Source: Phycisphaerae bacterium (GTDB taxonomy: Bacteria > Planctomycetota > Phycisphaerae > SM23-33). From it: a DNA stretch of 5,504 bases. The notes beneath the pieces are model-generated. The model saw only the letters and a program-made list of their open reading frames with translations. It was not told the DNA's origin and searched no databases. Within the stretch, counting starts at the first letter, position 1. Every line of letters begins with the position of its first letter. Made by a program: the position numbers and the translations under genes. This document shows positions 1-5,104 of this stretch, in pieces. The DNA lies in NCBI GenBank assembly GCA_030754715.1, contig JASLZV010000144.1:1-5504 (forward strand), in the 5' to 3' direction.

Positions 1-117
1 ATCGATCGCGATCAGAGACTGCCAAACCGAAACAAACCGCATCATCACCGACACCCCCAACCAAACAATCACCCGATAGGCCAATCTACATGCGACTGAT
101 CAATTATTAGAGGTGGC
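1..117. other. Unassigned left-edge segment that replaces the methyltransferase 3' end
   Basis: This stretch lies where the second half of the methyltransferase gene should be, but no frame here continues that family. It contains a 10-bp palindrome, GATCGCGATC, at 4-13. On the minus strand a frame is open from the TGA at 102-100 to the window edge. It has a GTG at 72 and a double ATG at 45-40 preceded by GGGGG with 8-nt spacing, and it would encode a short hydrophobic N-terminus rich in V, M, W and L. That could be the start of another gene or part of a mobile element, but too little is visible to decide. The outermost bases next to the break (AGAGGTGGCC on the plus strand) faintly resemble insertion-sequence ends; I cannot confirm this. 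Confidence 0.35.
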
Positions 118-474
118 CTTAAACAAAAAGACCGCGGCCACGAGGTCAAACGCCTCGTCCTGCATTCCCGAGAATTCCGCAGCATCGGACACCCGGTAGT
201 GAATTCCCAGTGGTTCAGATTCCTCGGCCGCCGATGCGCCGGCGATCATCTCCCTGGCGCTGTCAACCCCTTCGACGTAAGCAGCACCTAGTTGTTTGAG
301 TTGCCGCGAAAAATACCCTTCTCCACAGCCCAGATCCAGGACACGTTTTCCATCAATGGGTTGGCACCAGGACAACAAAAAGGGACGGGCCGTGAAATCC
401 GAGAGGAGAATCGGCTCGGTTCGTTTCCAACCGGGCGCCGACCGATCGTAAAGGTGCACATTCGTTTCGTTCAT
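100..474 (-). pseudogene. Class I SAM-dependent methyltransferase, truncated after motif III
   Basis: This encodes the N-terminal half of a Rossmann-fold methyltransferase that would transfer the methyl group of S-adenosylmethionine to an unknown, probably small-molecule, acceptor in the cytoplasm. In the 124-residue product, motif I (VLDLGCGEGYF) is at residues 45-55, the acidic strand-2 motif (VEGVDSAREMI) at 67-77 and the strand-4 motif (FDLVAAVFLF) at 109-118. Right after that the sequence turns unrelated (KATSNN) and stops. Relatives usually run about 240 residues, so the catalytic core is incomplete and activity is unlikely. I chose the ATG at 474 because it overlaps the stop of the upstream CNB-HDO gene as ATGA and has GGGGG 7 nt ahead. 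An in-frame ATG at 513 lies inside that gene and is less likely. The overlap implies translational coupling and a joint function. Truncation and family are clear; the substrate is unknown. Confidence 0.8.
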
Positions 475-1691
475 GAGCGAACCCCCGCCTGCCGGGCCCG
501 ATTGTGCATCCAATCCCAGAATATAGAGCGAAGCCCAAGTGCCTTGAGCATGCCCTTGCGAAGATCAAGGCGATTCTGCGGGATGTCCACAAAATCACGA
601 GCGATTTTCAGCAGGGCTTCGTGATGGTCTTCATCGACCTCGCAGTGGAGTTCGAAGAACACAGAATCTCTCCGATCAATTGTTCCCAACCGTTTGATTG
701 CACGAATAATCGGTGTATAGATTTTGTTTACCACGTTTTCTGTTCCCAGGCCGATGGCCCCCACTGCTTCAGCCGCAGATCCATTGGAGAGCAGGTGATA
801 AAAGGACTCGCGCCAACACACCACCTCCAGGAGATCCTCCGTGTACTCATGGGATTCCAGCACGCCCATGGCATGCTGGAATCTCTGGAACAACTTGGGA
901 TGCGGAATCCCCTGAACCCAGTCTGGATCAATCCCATATTCGGTCAGAACCTGTATTTCGTCGTCATCGAGAGTGCCGCTTTCCTCGATCAGGTTCTGCA
1001 TCAAGGTCATTCGATGCTCGGGTGAATCCAACTTGGAGATGACCATGGTCAGGTATCGGGGGAAATGGGCACAGTACCCGGGGTATTGAACGGCAAAGTC
1101 GCAGATAGCCCATTTTAAATCTGGCAGGTTCCCTTCAGACAGATCCGTCAGATAAGGATGACAAACCCCTGAGTGAGACAGGGCTTCTTGAACGAGGTCT
1201 TCCAGATACGAATCCCCTGTTTTATCCATGCCGGCGGGGGTGCCAGATACGGATGAGTCCTTGAAAAACCTGGACTCCCCATTCTGTCTCGGTATCTGGT
1301 CACGCAACCGTTGTGTTACGCGAGCGGCCAGAGCCTGGAGCAAATCCACCAGAGCATCCGGATGGTCTACCAGTGCCTCCATCACCGTGGCATAATCGAA
1401 TTTCAGTAACTGTGACGGCTGGAGAACCGTGACGGTCGCGGATCTGGGTCGCTGATCGATGAAGGCGATCTCTCCGACCACATCGCCCGATTCGATGGTA
1501 CCCAGTTGCTGTTCCCCATCATCTGTCTTTTGCGACACACCCAGAGAGCCCGATTCCAAGACATACAAAGTGCGATGCCGCCCCCCTTCCCTGATCAGAA
1601 TCTCTCCCTCCGAAATCGTCAGTGTCTCCGCAATGCGCAGAAGGTGTTGATACGTGTCTGTAGACAAATGTTCTTCAAGTTGCCACCGCAT
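471..1691 (-). CDS. Cyclic-nucleotide-binding domain fused to heme-oxygenase-like diiron oxidase
   Basis: The 406-residue product has two domains. Residues about 3-127 form a Crp-type CNB domain with a well-kept phosphate-binding cassette (GE at 73-74, RPRSAT at 81-86). After a polar linker, residues about 162-400 match the iron-containing redox enzyme (HDO) fold of CADD, PqqC and TenA relatives. Helix motif NLIEESG is at about 233-239, a buried Glu is at 318, and HCEVDEDH at 349-356 reproduces the H-x3-D-x2-H metal site of CADD. The His usually found after the first Glu is replaced by an acidic run (242-245). HDOs use a dinuclear metal site and O2 for N-oxygenation, fragmentation or decarboxylation; this substrate is unknown. 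There is no HTH or signal peptide, so this is a nucleotide-gated cytoplasmic enzyme rather than a regulator. I chose the ATG at 1691 because the CNB fold begins there and GAGAG lies 7 nt upstream. ATGs at 1787 and 1784 and a GTG at 1880 are in frame, but that extension lacks recognisable domains and GC3 bias. The gene is coupled to the methyltransferase. Confidence 0.85.
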   Translation of the reverse strand: MRWQLEEHLSTDTYQHLLRIAETLTISEGEILIREGGRHRTLYVLESGSLGVSQKTDDGEQQLGTIESGDVVGEIAFIDQRPRSATVTVLQPSQLLKFDYATVMEALVDHPDALVDLLQALAARVTQRLRDQIPRQNGESRFFKDSSVSGTPAGMDKTGDSYLEDLVQEALSHSGVCHPYLTDLSEGNLPDLKWAICDFAVQYPGYCAHFPRYLTMVISKLDSPEHRMTLMQNLIEESGTLDDDEIQVLTEYGIDPDWVQGIPHPKLFQRFQHAMGVLESHEYTEDLLEVVCWRESFYHLLSNGSAAEAVGAIGLGTENVVNKIYTPIIRAIKRLGTIDRRDSVFFELHCEVDEDHHEALLKIARDFVDIPQNRLDLRKGMLKALGLRSIFWDWMHNRARQAGVRS

Positions 1692-1884
1692 AATATGGCT
1701 CTCGTAAAGCCCGCATGGAATATGTTCAGCGCAACTGGCCGGCCGGTTACCCCATGCCACAATTAGATGTTTTACTTGCACCATCATAGCATCCCCCGGC
1801 GGCGAAGCCTTGCCATCCGTATCGCAGACAAAATGCCCCGAACGTTGTCCGTTGCATTCGGGATCGAACTGGATCTGCACATGC

Positions 1885-1905
1885 TCTCTTGCAAGTGTCT
1901 CTTGC
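1885..1905. repeat. Direct repeat TCTCTTGC, two copies
   Basis: The octamer TCTCTTGC occurs at 1885-1892 and again at 1898-1905, a 13-bp period. It lies between the inverted repeat at 1937-1957 and the CNB-HDO gene. A period of 13 bp does not place both copies on the same face of the helix, and the repeat could be chance. Confidence 0.4.
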
Positions 1906-1909
1906 GTTT

Positions 1910-1921
1910 CTCCTGCAGGAG
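1910..1921. repeat. 12-bp perfect palindrome CTCCTGCAGGAG
   Basis: A perfect 12-bp palindrome with no spacer lies between the direct repeat and the inverted repeat upstream of the CNB-HDO gene. It could be a dimer-binding site. With no loop it is less likely to act as an RNA hairpin. Function is not shown by the sequence. Confidence 0.4.
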
Positions 1922-1936
1922 CGCTATCCCAGCAGC

Positions 1937-1957
1937 GTCAAGATATTGAATCTTGAC
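1937..1957. promoter_or_regulatory. Perfect inverted repeat, candidate operator
   Basis: Arms GTCAAGAT (1937-1944) and ATCTTGAC (1950-1957) are perfect 8-bp inverted copies around the 5-nt spacer ATTGA. The dyad sits between two divergent genes, about 246 bp upstream of the chosen CNB-HDO start and about 270 bp upstream of the GH32-like gene, a usual location for a homodimeric repressor or activator site. It does not match the Crp (TGTGA-N6-TCACA) or FNR (TTGAT-N4-ATCAA) consensus. It has no T run, so it is unlikely to be a terminator. The regulator is unknown. Confidence 0.45.
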
Positions 1958-2168
1958 CATGGTCCATCTGCTTTCTTCAAGACCTGGCGCACAAGGCGAT
2001 GGCGGTGCGATCACCCGGCGGGACAGGTTATCCGTGGGCAAGTAAATGAGACTGCCTCAAGGTTTTCAATGGCCCGCTGAGCCGGGCTGTTCTGCAATCG
2101 GTGCAAGGGATCCTCTCTCTCGCAACCGCGCAGGGCGGAGTTTGCGGACGAGCCGGTCGAGACCTGCC

Positions 2169-2197
2169 TTGTTGGTCTCATGGCCCTCGACTATGAT
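2169..2197 (+). promoter_or_regulatory. Candidate sigma70 promoter for the GH32-like gene
   Basis: TTGTTG at 2169-2174 (3 of 6 to TTGACA, with the TTG kept) and TATGAT at 2192-2197 (5 of 6 to TATAAT) are separated by exactly 17 nt. Transcription would start near 2204, giving a leader of about 23 nt that contains the AAGAGG ribosome site at 2216-2221. The position is right, but the -35 match is modest and the call rests on pattern only. Confidence 0.4.
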
Positions 2198-2226
2198 GCC
2201 GCCCGATTCACCGAAAAGAGGCAGGC

Positions 2227-3780
2227 ATGGATCCCAAAGGCGGTTTCTCGCGCCATCGACCCGCATATCACATCACCGCGGCTGGCGGTTGGATGGGCGA
2301 TCCGAACGGGCTGATCTACCATGACGGCCTCTACCACGTCATGTACCAGCACAATCCCGACACCGTCGACTTCCTGGGAAACGATACCTGGCGCAAGATG
2401 GAAAAGGTCCCCTGGGGCCCGGCTGCCAATCCGGGCGTTCCCAAAGGTATCTGGGGGCTCTACTGGGGCAACGCCCACTGGGGCCATGCCGTCAGCCGGG
2501 ATCTGGTCCATTGGGAACATTGGCCGGTGGCCATCAGTCCCACTGCCGGCGGGTACGATCCGGGCGGGTGTTTCAGCGGCGTCACGGTCATCAACGGCGG
2601 CGTGCCCACGATCGTCTACAGTTCGATCACCAAGATCCCCGCCTCGGGAATACGTTCCCTGAGGGCCCAGAGCATTGCCACCAGCAGCGACGGGATGCGG
2701 ACCTGGACGAAACATCCGGGCAACCCGGTTCTGGCGGACGTGCCCGACACGTCGGGCCTGATGCACGCCTGGCACGACCCCCACGTCTGGCAGGAGCAGG
2801 GCACCTGGTACATGGCCGTCGGCTGTGGTTTTCAAAACGTTGCCGGCGCCATCCTTCTATATCGATCACCGGACCTGGTCCACTGGGAGTACATGCATCC
2901 GCTCCTGGTCAGTACCGACGTGCAGAAACAGGGCGATCGCTGGCTCGTGCCAGACTTCTTTGCCCTGGGCGACAAGCACGTCCTGCTTTATTGCGCCTCT
3001 ACGCCCGGTGGCGAGGTCTTCACCGCGTACGTGGTCGGAAATTACGTCGACAACTGCCTGATTCCGGAGGCTCAGGGCGCGCTTGGTCCGCGCCCGGCGC
3101 CGTCGGCGATGGCCACACGAACCTTGTGCGACGCTCGCGGGCGACGGATCGCTTTCTCCCAACTCGGAGAAGAGTGCGGCCCTGACGCCAAGCGCAACGC
3201 GGGCGTTAACGGGGCCCTTTCTCTTCCTTGGGAACTGACGCTGGGCGATGATCTTGTCCTGGAACTGGCACCCGTTCAGGAGGTCTGTTCGGCCGGCGAC
3301 CCCAACTGGTCGTTCGGCCGGCGGAAACTCTCACACGATGAGCCGTTCTGCCCGGACGGCCTTGTGGGCGACGCACTGGAGATTCTCGCCGAGATCGACC
3401 TGGGCAGCGCCAACGAGATCGCTCTTACGGTGCTGGCCTCGTCGGACGGCCAGGAAGAAACCGTGGTGCTCTTCAACGCCCGCGAATGTCGCCTGTCGCT
3501 CGACAGGAGTCGTGCAACCCTGAGCCGGGAGCACTGCGAAGGTGCCGTCCATGATACTTTGGACTTGGCCGGCCAGGGGCTCCTGCGCCTGCATGTCTTT
3601 GTCGATCGGACGATCGTGGAGGCCTTCGCGAACCGCCGCGGCTGCGTCTTTGGCCGAATCCCGCCCCCCGATCAAGCCAGCACCAGCGTCTCGCTCGTCG
3701 CCCGCGGCGGCGAGGCCACTGTCCTGCGGCTCGATGCCTGGCGGAAGGATCCCGTGCCGATCGCCGATCTGCGCAAGTGA
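2227..3780 (+). CDS. GH32-fold protein with altered catalytic residues
   Basis: The 517-residue product has the five-bladed beta-propeller and C-terminal beta-sandwich of GH32, the family of invertases, levanases and inulinases. Family motifs are recognisable: GWMGDPNGL at 21-29 (usual WMNDPNG, nucleophile Asp25 kept), WGNAHWGHAVSRDLVHW at 80-96, FSGV at 116-119 (usual SGS), HDP at 183-185 (usual RDP) and WLVPDFF at 239-245 (usual WECPDFF). The sandwich motif FVDRTIVEAFANRRG is at 458-472. The acid/base Glu is therefore Leu240, and two fructosyl-contact residues (Asn24 to Gly, Arg183 to His) differ. A Trp-rich segment of about 30 residues at 45-79 is inserted before the WGN strand. There is no signal peptide, so it is probably cytoplasmic. 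The start is the first ATG after an in-frame TGA, with AAGAGG 5 nt upstream. Family membership is sure. Ordinary fructan hydrolysis is doubtful; another sugar substrate, binding or an inactive relative are possible. Confidence 0.9.
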   Translation: MDPKGGFSRHRPAYHITAAGGWMGDPNGLIYHDGLYHVMYQHNPDTVDFLGNDTWRKMEKVPWGPAANPGVPKGIWGLYWGNAHWGHAVSRDLVHWEHWPVAISPTAGGYDPGGCFSGVTVINGGVPTIVYSSITKIPASGIRSLRAQSIATSSDGMRTWTKHPGNPVLADVPDTSGLMHAWHDPHVWQEQGTWYMAVGCGFQNVAGAILLYRSPDLVHWEYMHPLLVSTDVQKQGDRWLVPDFFALGDKHVLLYCASTPGGEVFTAYVVGNYVDNCLIPEAQGALGPRPAPSAMATRTLCDARGRRIAFSQLGEECGPDAKRNAGVNGALSLPWELTLGDDLVLELAPVQEVCSAGDPNWSFGRRKLSHDEPFCPDGLVGDALEILAEIDLGSANEIALTVLASSDGQEETVVLFNARECRLSLDRSRATLSREHCEGAVHDTLDLAGQGLLRLHVFVDRTIVEAFANRRGCVFGRIPPPDQASTSVSLVARGGEATVLRLDAWRKDPVPIADLRK

Positions 3781-3801
3781 CCGGGTCGAATACGGGCGGA
3801 C

Positions 3802-3836
3802 GGCACTTAAGCGGTGGCGATTCGCTACGTCGTGCC
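3802..3836 (+). other. Possible hairpin downstream of the GH32-like gene
   Basis: GGCAC at 3802-3806 can pair with GTGCC at 3832-3836. Inside it GTGGC (3814-3818) can pair with GCTAC (3824-3828), with one G-U pair and loop GATTC. The structure begins 22 nt after the stop codon, where a terminator is expected, but no T tract follows. Intrinsic termination is therefore unproven, and it may only stabilise the mRNA end. Confidence 0.25.
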
Positions 3837-3846
3837 CCATGGCAAC

Positions 3847-3875
3847 TTTCCGGCAGCGGGCGGGCTATATATACT
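3847..3875 (+). promoter_or_regulatory. Weak candidate sigma70 promoter upstream of acoA
   Basis: TTTCCG at 3847-3852 (3 of 6 to the -35 box) and TATACT at 3870-3875 (5 of 6 to the -10 box, inside the AT-rich run TATATATACT) are 17 nt apart. This is the most AT-rich point of the intergenic region. It would give a leader of about 218 nt carrying the 3888-3907 hairpin and the C10 tract. Confidence 0.3.
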
Positions 3876-3887
3876 GATACCCAAGAC

Positions 3888-3907
3888 GCTCGGTGACGGC
3901 GCCGAGC
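3888..3907 (+). other. 8-bp stem-loop at the start of the putative aco leader
   Basis: GCTCGGTG (3888-3895) pairs with CGCCGAGC (3900-3907) around the tetraloop ACGG, with one U-G pair. The stem is GC-rich and would form just after the predicted transcription start. It is followed by AAGGTCTAAATC rather than a T run, so it looks like a 5' stabilising stem or a protein site more than a terminator. Confidence 0.35.
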
Positions 3908-4035
3908 AAGGTCTAAATCAGACGGATAAGGCAATATGGACTTTTGGCTCAAAACCAAGCAATTCCGGCTTCGATTTCTAGTGAGACTTGTTACGCTGGT
4001 CCGACCGGGGCCGGGGGTGAATCAAGCGATCGGTT

Positions 4036-4045
4036 CCCCCCCCCC
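4036..4045 (+). repeat. C10 homopolymer in the acoA leader
   Basis: Ten consecutive C residues lie 55 nt upstream of the acoA start. Tracts of this length are prone to slippage during replication and to sequencing error. The tract lies outside the chosen coding region, so length changes would alter leader spacing or RNA structure rather than the AcoA reading frame. Confidence 0.6.
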
Positions 4046-4086
4046 GCCGCAATATGCAGATCAATCCTGGGTAAGGCCATTGCCCT

Positions 4087-4092
4087 GGGAGG
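4087..4092 (+). promoter_or_regulatory. Ribosome binding site of acoA
   Basis: GGGAGG lies 7 nt before the ATG at 4100. This strong match fixes the acoA start there rather than at the ATG at 3944, which opens the same frame further upstream. Confidence 0.7.
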
Positions 4093-4099
4093 CACAAAG

Positions 4100-5068
4100 A
4101 TGAACATCGACAAGCAGGACCTCCTTCGCGCCTATCGCCAGATGAAGACCATTCGTGCATTCGAAGATCGTGTCCATATTGAGTTTGCCACGGGTGACAT
4201 CCCGGGCTTCGTGCATCTGTATGCCGGTGAGGAAGCCTGCGCGGTCGGCGTGTGCATGCACCTGACGCGTGCGGATTACATCGCCTCGACGCACCGCGGC
4301 CACGGGCATTGCATCGCCAAGGGCGTTGACGTTCCCGGGATGATGGCCGAGATCTACGGCAGGAAGACGGGCGTATGCCGGGGCAAGGGCGGATCGATGC
4401 ACATCGCCGATCTCGACCTGGGCATGATGGGGGCCAACGGGATCGTGGGCGGAGGACCGCCGCTGGCCTGCGGAGCCGCGATGGCGCTTCAGCGCACCGG
4501 CGGCAACCACGTCGCCGTCGCATTCGTCGGGGACGGGGGCTCGAATCAGGGCACGACGTTCGAAAGCATGAACCTGGCGATGATGTGGAACCTCCCGGCC
4601 ATCATCGTGGTAGAGGACAACGGTTACGCGGAAGCGACTTCGTCCAACTACACGGTGGCGTCCGGCAGCAATGCCGATCGCGCTCGCGGATTCGGATTGC
4701 CATCCGAGAGCGTCGATGGCCACGACTTTTTCGCCGTGTACGAAGCCGCCGGGAAGGCGATTTCCCGGGCCCGCGATGGGGGCGGACCCTCGCTGATCGA
4801 ATGCAAGGTAAATCGCTACTACGGTCATTTCGAGGGGGACGCCCAGACCTATCGTGGTGTAGACGAGGTCAAGAAGGTGCGCGCGACACGCGACTGCATC
4901 ACCAATTTCGCGCGGCAAGTTATCGATTCGGGGCAGGTCGATTCGGCCGAATTGGAAACGATCGACGATGAGGTCATGCAGTTGATCGACTCGTCGGTGG
5001 CCGCCGCCCGCGAAGCCGACAAGCCCGCCCCCGACCAGCTGCTGACAGACGTGTACGTTTCCTATTAA
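4100..5068 (+). CDS. acoA: Acetoin dehydrogenase E1 component, alpha subunit
   Basis: This is the thiamine-diphosphate-dependent E1 alpha subunit that, with AcoB, cleaves acetoin. The complex passes the acetyl group through the E2 lipoyl arm to CoA, giving acetyl-CoA, acetaldehyde and NADH in the cytoplasm. The 322-residue length is typical for AcoA and shorter than pyruvate dehydrogenase E1 alpha. Hallmarks include GFVHLYAGEEA at 36-46, STHRGHGHCIAKG at 63-75, GKGGSMHIADL at 96-106 and GANGIVGGG at 111-119. The ThDP/Mg site runs from GDG (144-146) to EDNGY (172-176): Asp145, Asn174 and Tyr176 are present, with Asp173 where the usual first Asn would be. NRYYGHFEGDAQTYR at 238-252 is also characteristic. 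The start has GGGAGG 7 nt upstream. acoB follows after 36 nt, as in known aco operons. A related 2-oxoacid or diketone dehydrogenase is the main alternative, but the motif wording favours AcoA. Confidence 0.88.
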   Translation: MNIDKQDLLRAYRQMKTIRAFEDRVHIEFATGDIPGFVHLYAGEEACAVGVCMHLTRADYIASTHRGHGHCIAKGVDVPGMMAEIYGRKTGVCRGKGGSMHIADLDLGMMGANGIVGGGPPLACGAAMALQRTGGNHVAVAFVGDGGSNQGTTFESMNLAMMWNLPAIIVVEDNGYAEATSSNYTVASGSNADRARGFGLPSESVDGHDFFAVYEAAGKAISRARDGGGPSLIECKVNRYYGHFEGDAQTYRGVDEVKKVRATRDCITNFARQVIDSGQVDSAELETIDDEVMQLIDSSVAAAREADKPAPDQLLTDVYVSY

Positions 5069-5104
5069 AGAACGCGAGAGCATCGACAGTCGAAAGGCAG
5101 GATC

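Larger units (their letters stand above)
1692..2226. other. Divergent intergenic region, about 535 nt
   Basis: This region separates the leftward CNB-HDO gene from the rightward GH32-like gene. It holds no convincing complete gene. Listed separately are a perfect inverted repeat, a 12-bp palindrome, a direct repeat and a candidate promoter for the GH32-like gene. Composition changes within it, from moderate GC on the left to high GC on the right. One short frame (1784-1963, minus) starts ATG-GTC and ends in an ATGA overlap with the in-frame ATG at 1787 of the CNB-HDO reading frame. Another plus-strand frame (2081-2226) reads like the tail of a lost protein. Neither is firm enough to annotate as a gene. 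Confidence 0.5.
3781..4099 (+). other. Intergenic region and probable leader of the aco genes, 319 nt
   Basis: No gene is convincing here. A frame continuous with acoA is open from 3944, but its first 52 codons do not resemble AcoA and cross a C10 tract. The region holds two candidate hairpins, a weak sigma70 promoter and the homopolymer, each listed separately. I saw no good sigma54 (-24 GG / -12 GC) element, although acetoin operons in other bacteria are often sigma54-dependent through AcoR. Confidence 0.5.

Noticed and set aside
504..1025. Plus-strand frame opposite the CNB-HDO gene
   Set aside because: The opposite strand carries conserved HDO motifs; this frame encodes nothing recognisable.
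1738..1747. GGCCGGCC palindrome as a regulatory site
   Set aside because: Short GC palindromes are expected by chance in this composition, and there is no second supporting feature.
1692..1880. GTG 1880 as the start of the CNB-HDO gene
   Set aside because: The added residues precede the CNB fold, lack recognisable motifs and the codon bias fades there; ATG 1691 fits the domain start.
2191..2835. Minus-strand frame opposite the GH32-like gene
   Set aside because: It lies fully over clear GH32 coding sequence, has no SD or family resemblance, and is explained by high GC.
3942..3954. TTTTG-GCT-CAAAA inverted repeat as a terminator
   Set aside because: The stem has only five mostly A-T pairs with a 3-nt loop and no T tract follows.
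3944..4099. N-terminal extension of acoA from ATG 3944
   Set aside because: The extra 52 residues do not resemble AcoA, cross the C10 tract, and GGGAGG sits right before ATG 4100.
4613..4630. AcoA EDNGY instead of the usual ENNGY as a sign of inactivity
   Set aside because: The Mg-binding residues Asp145 and Asn174 and the following Tyr176 are kept; only the first Asn of the pair is changed.
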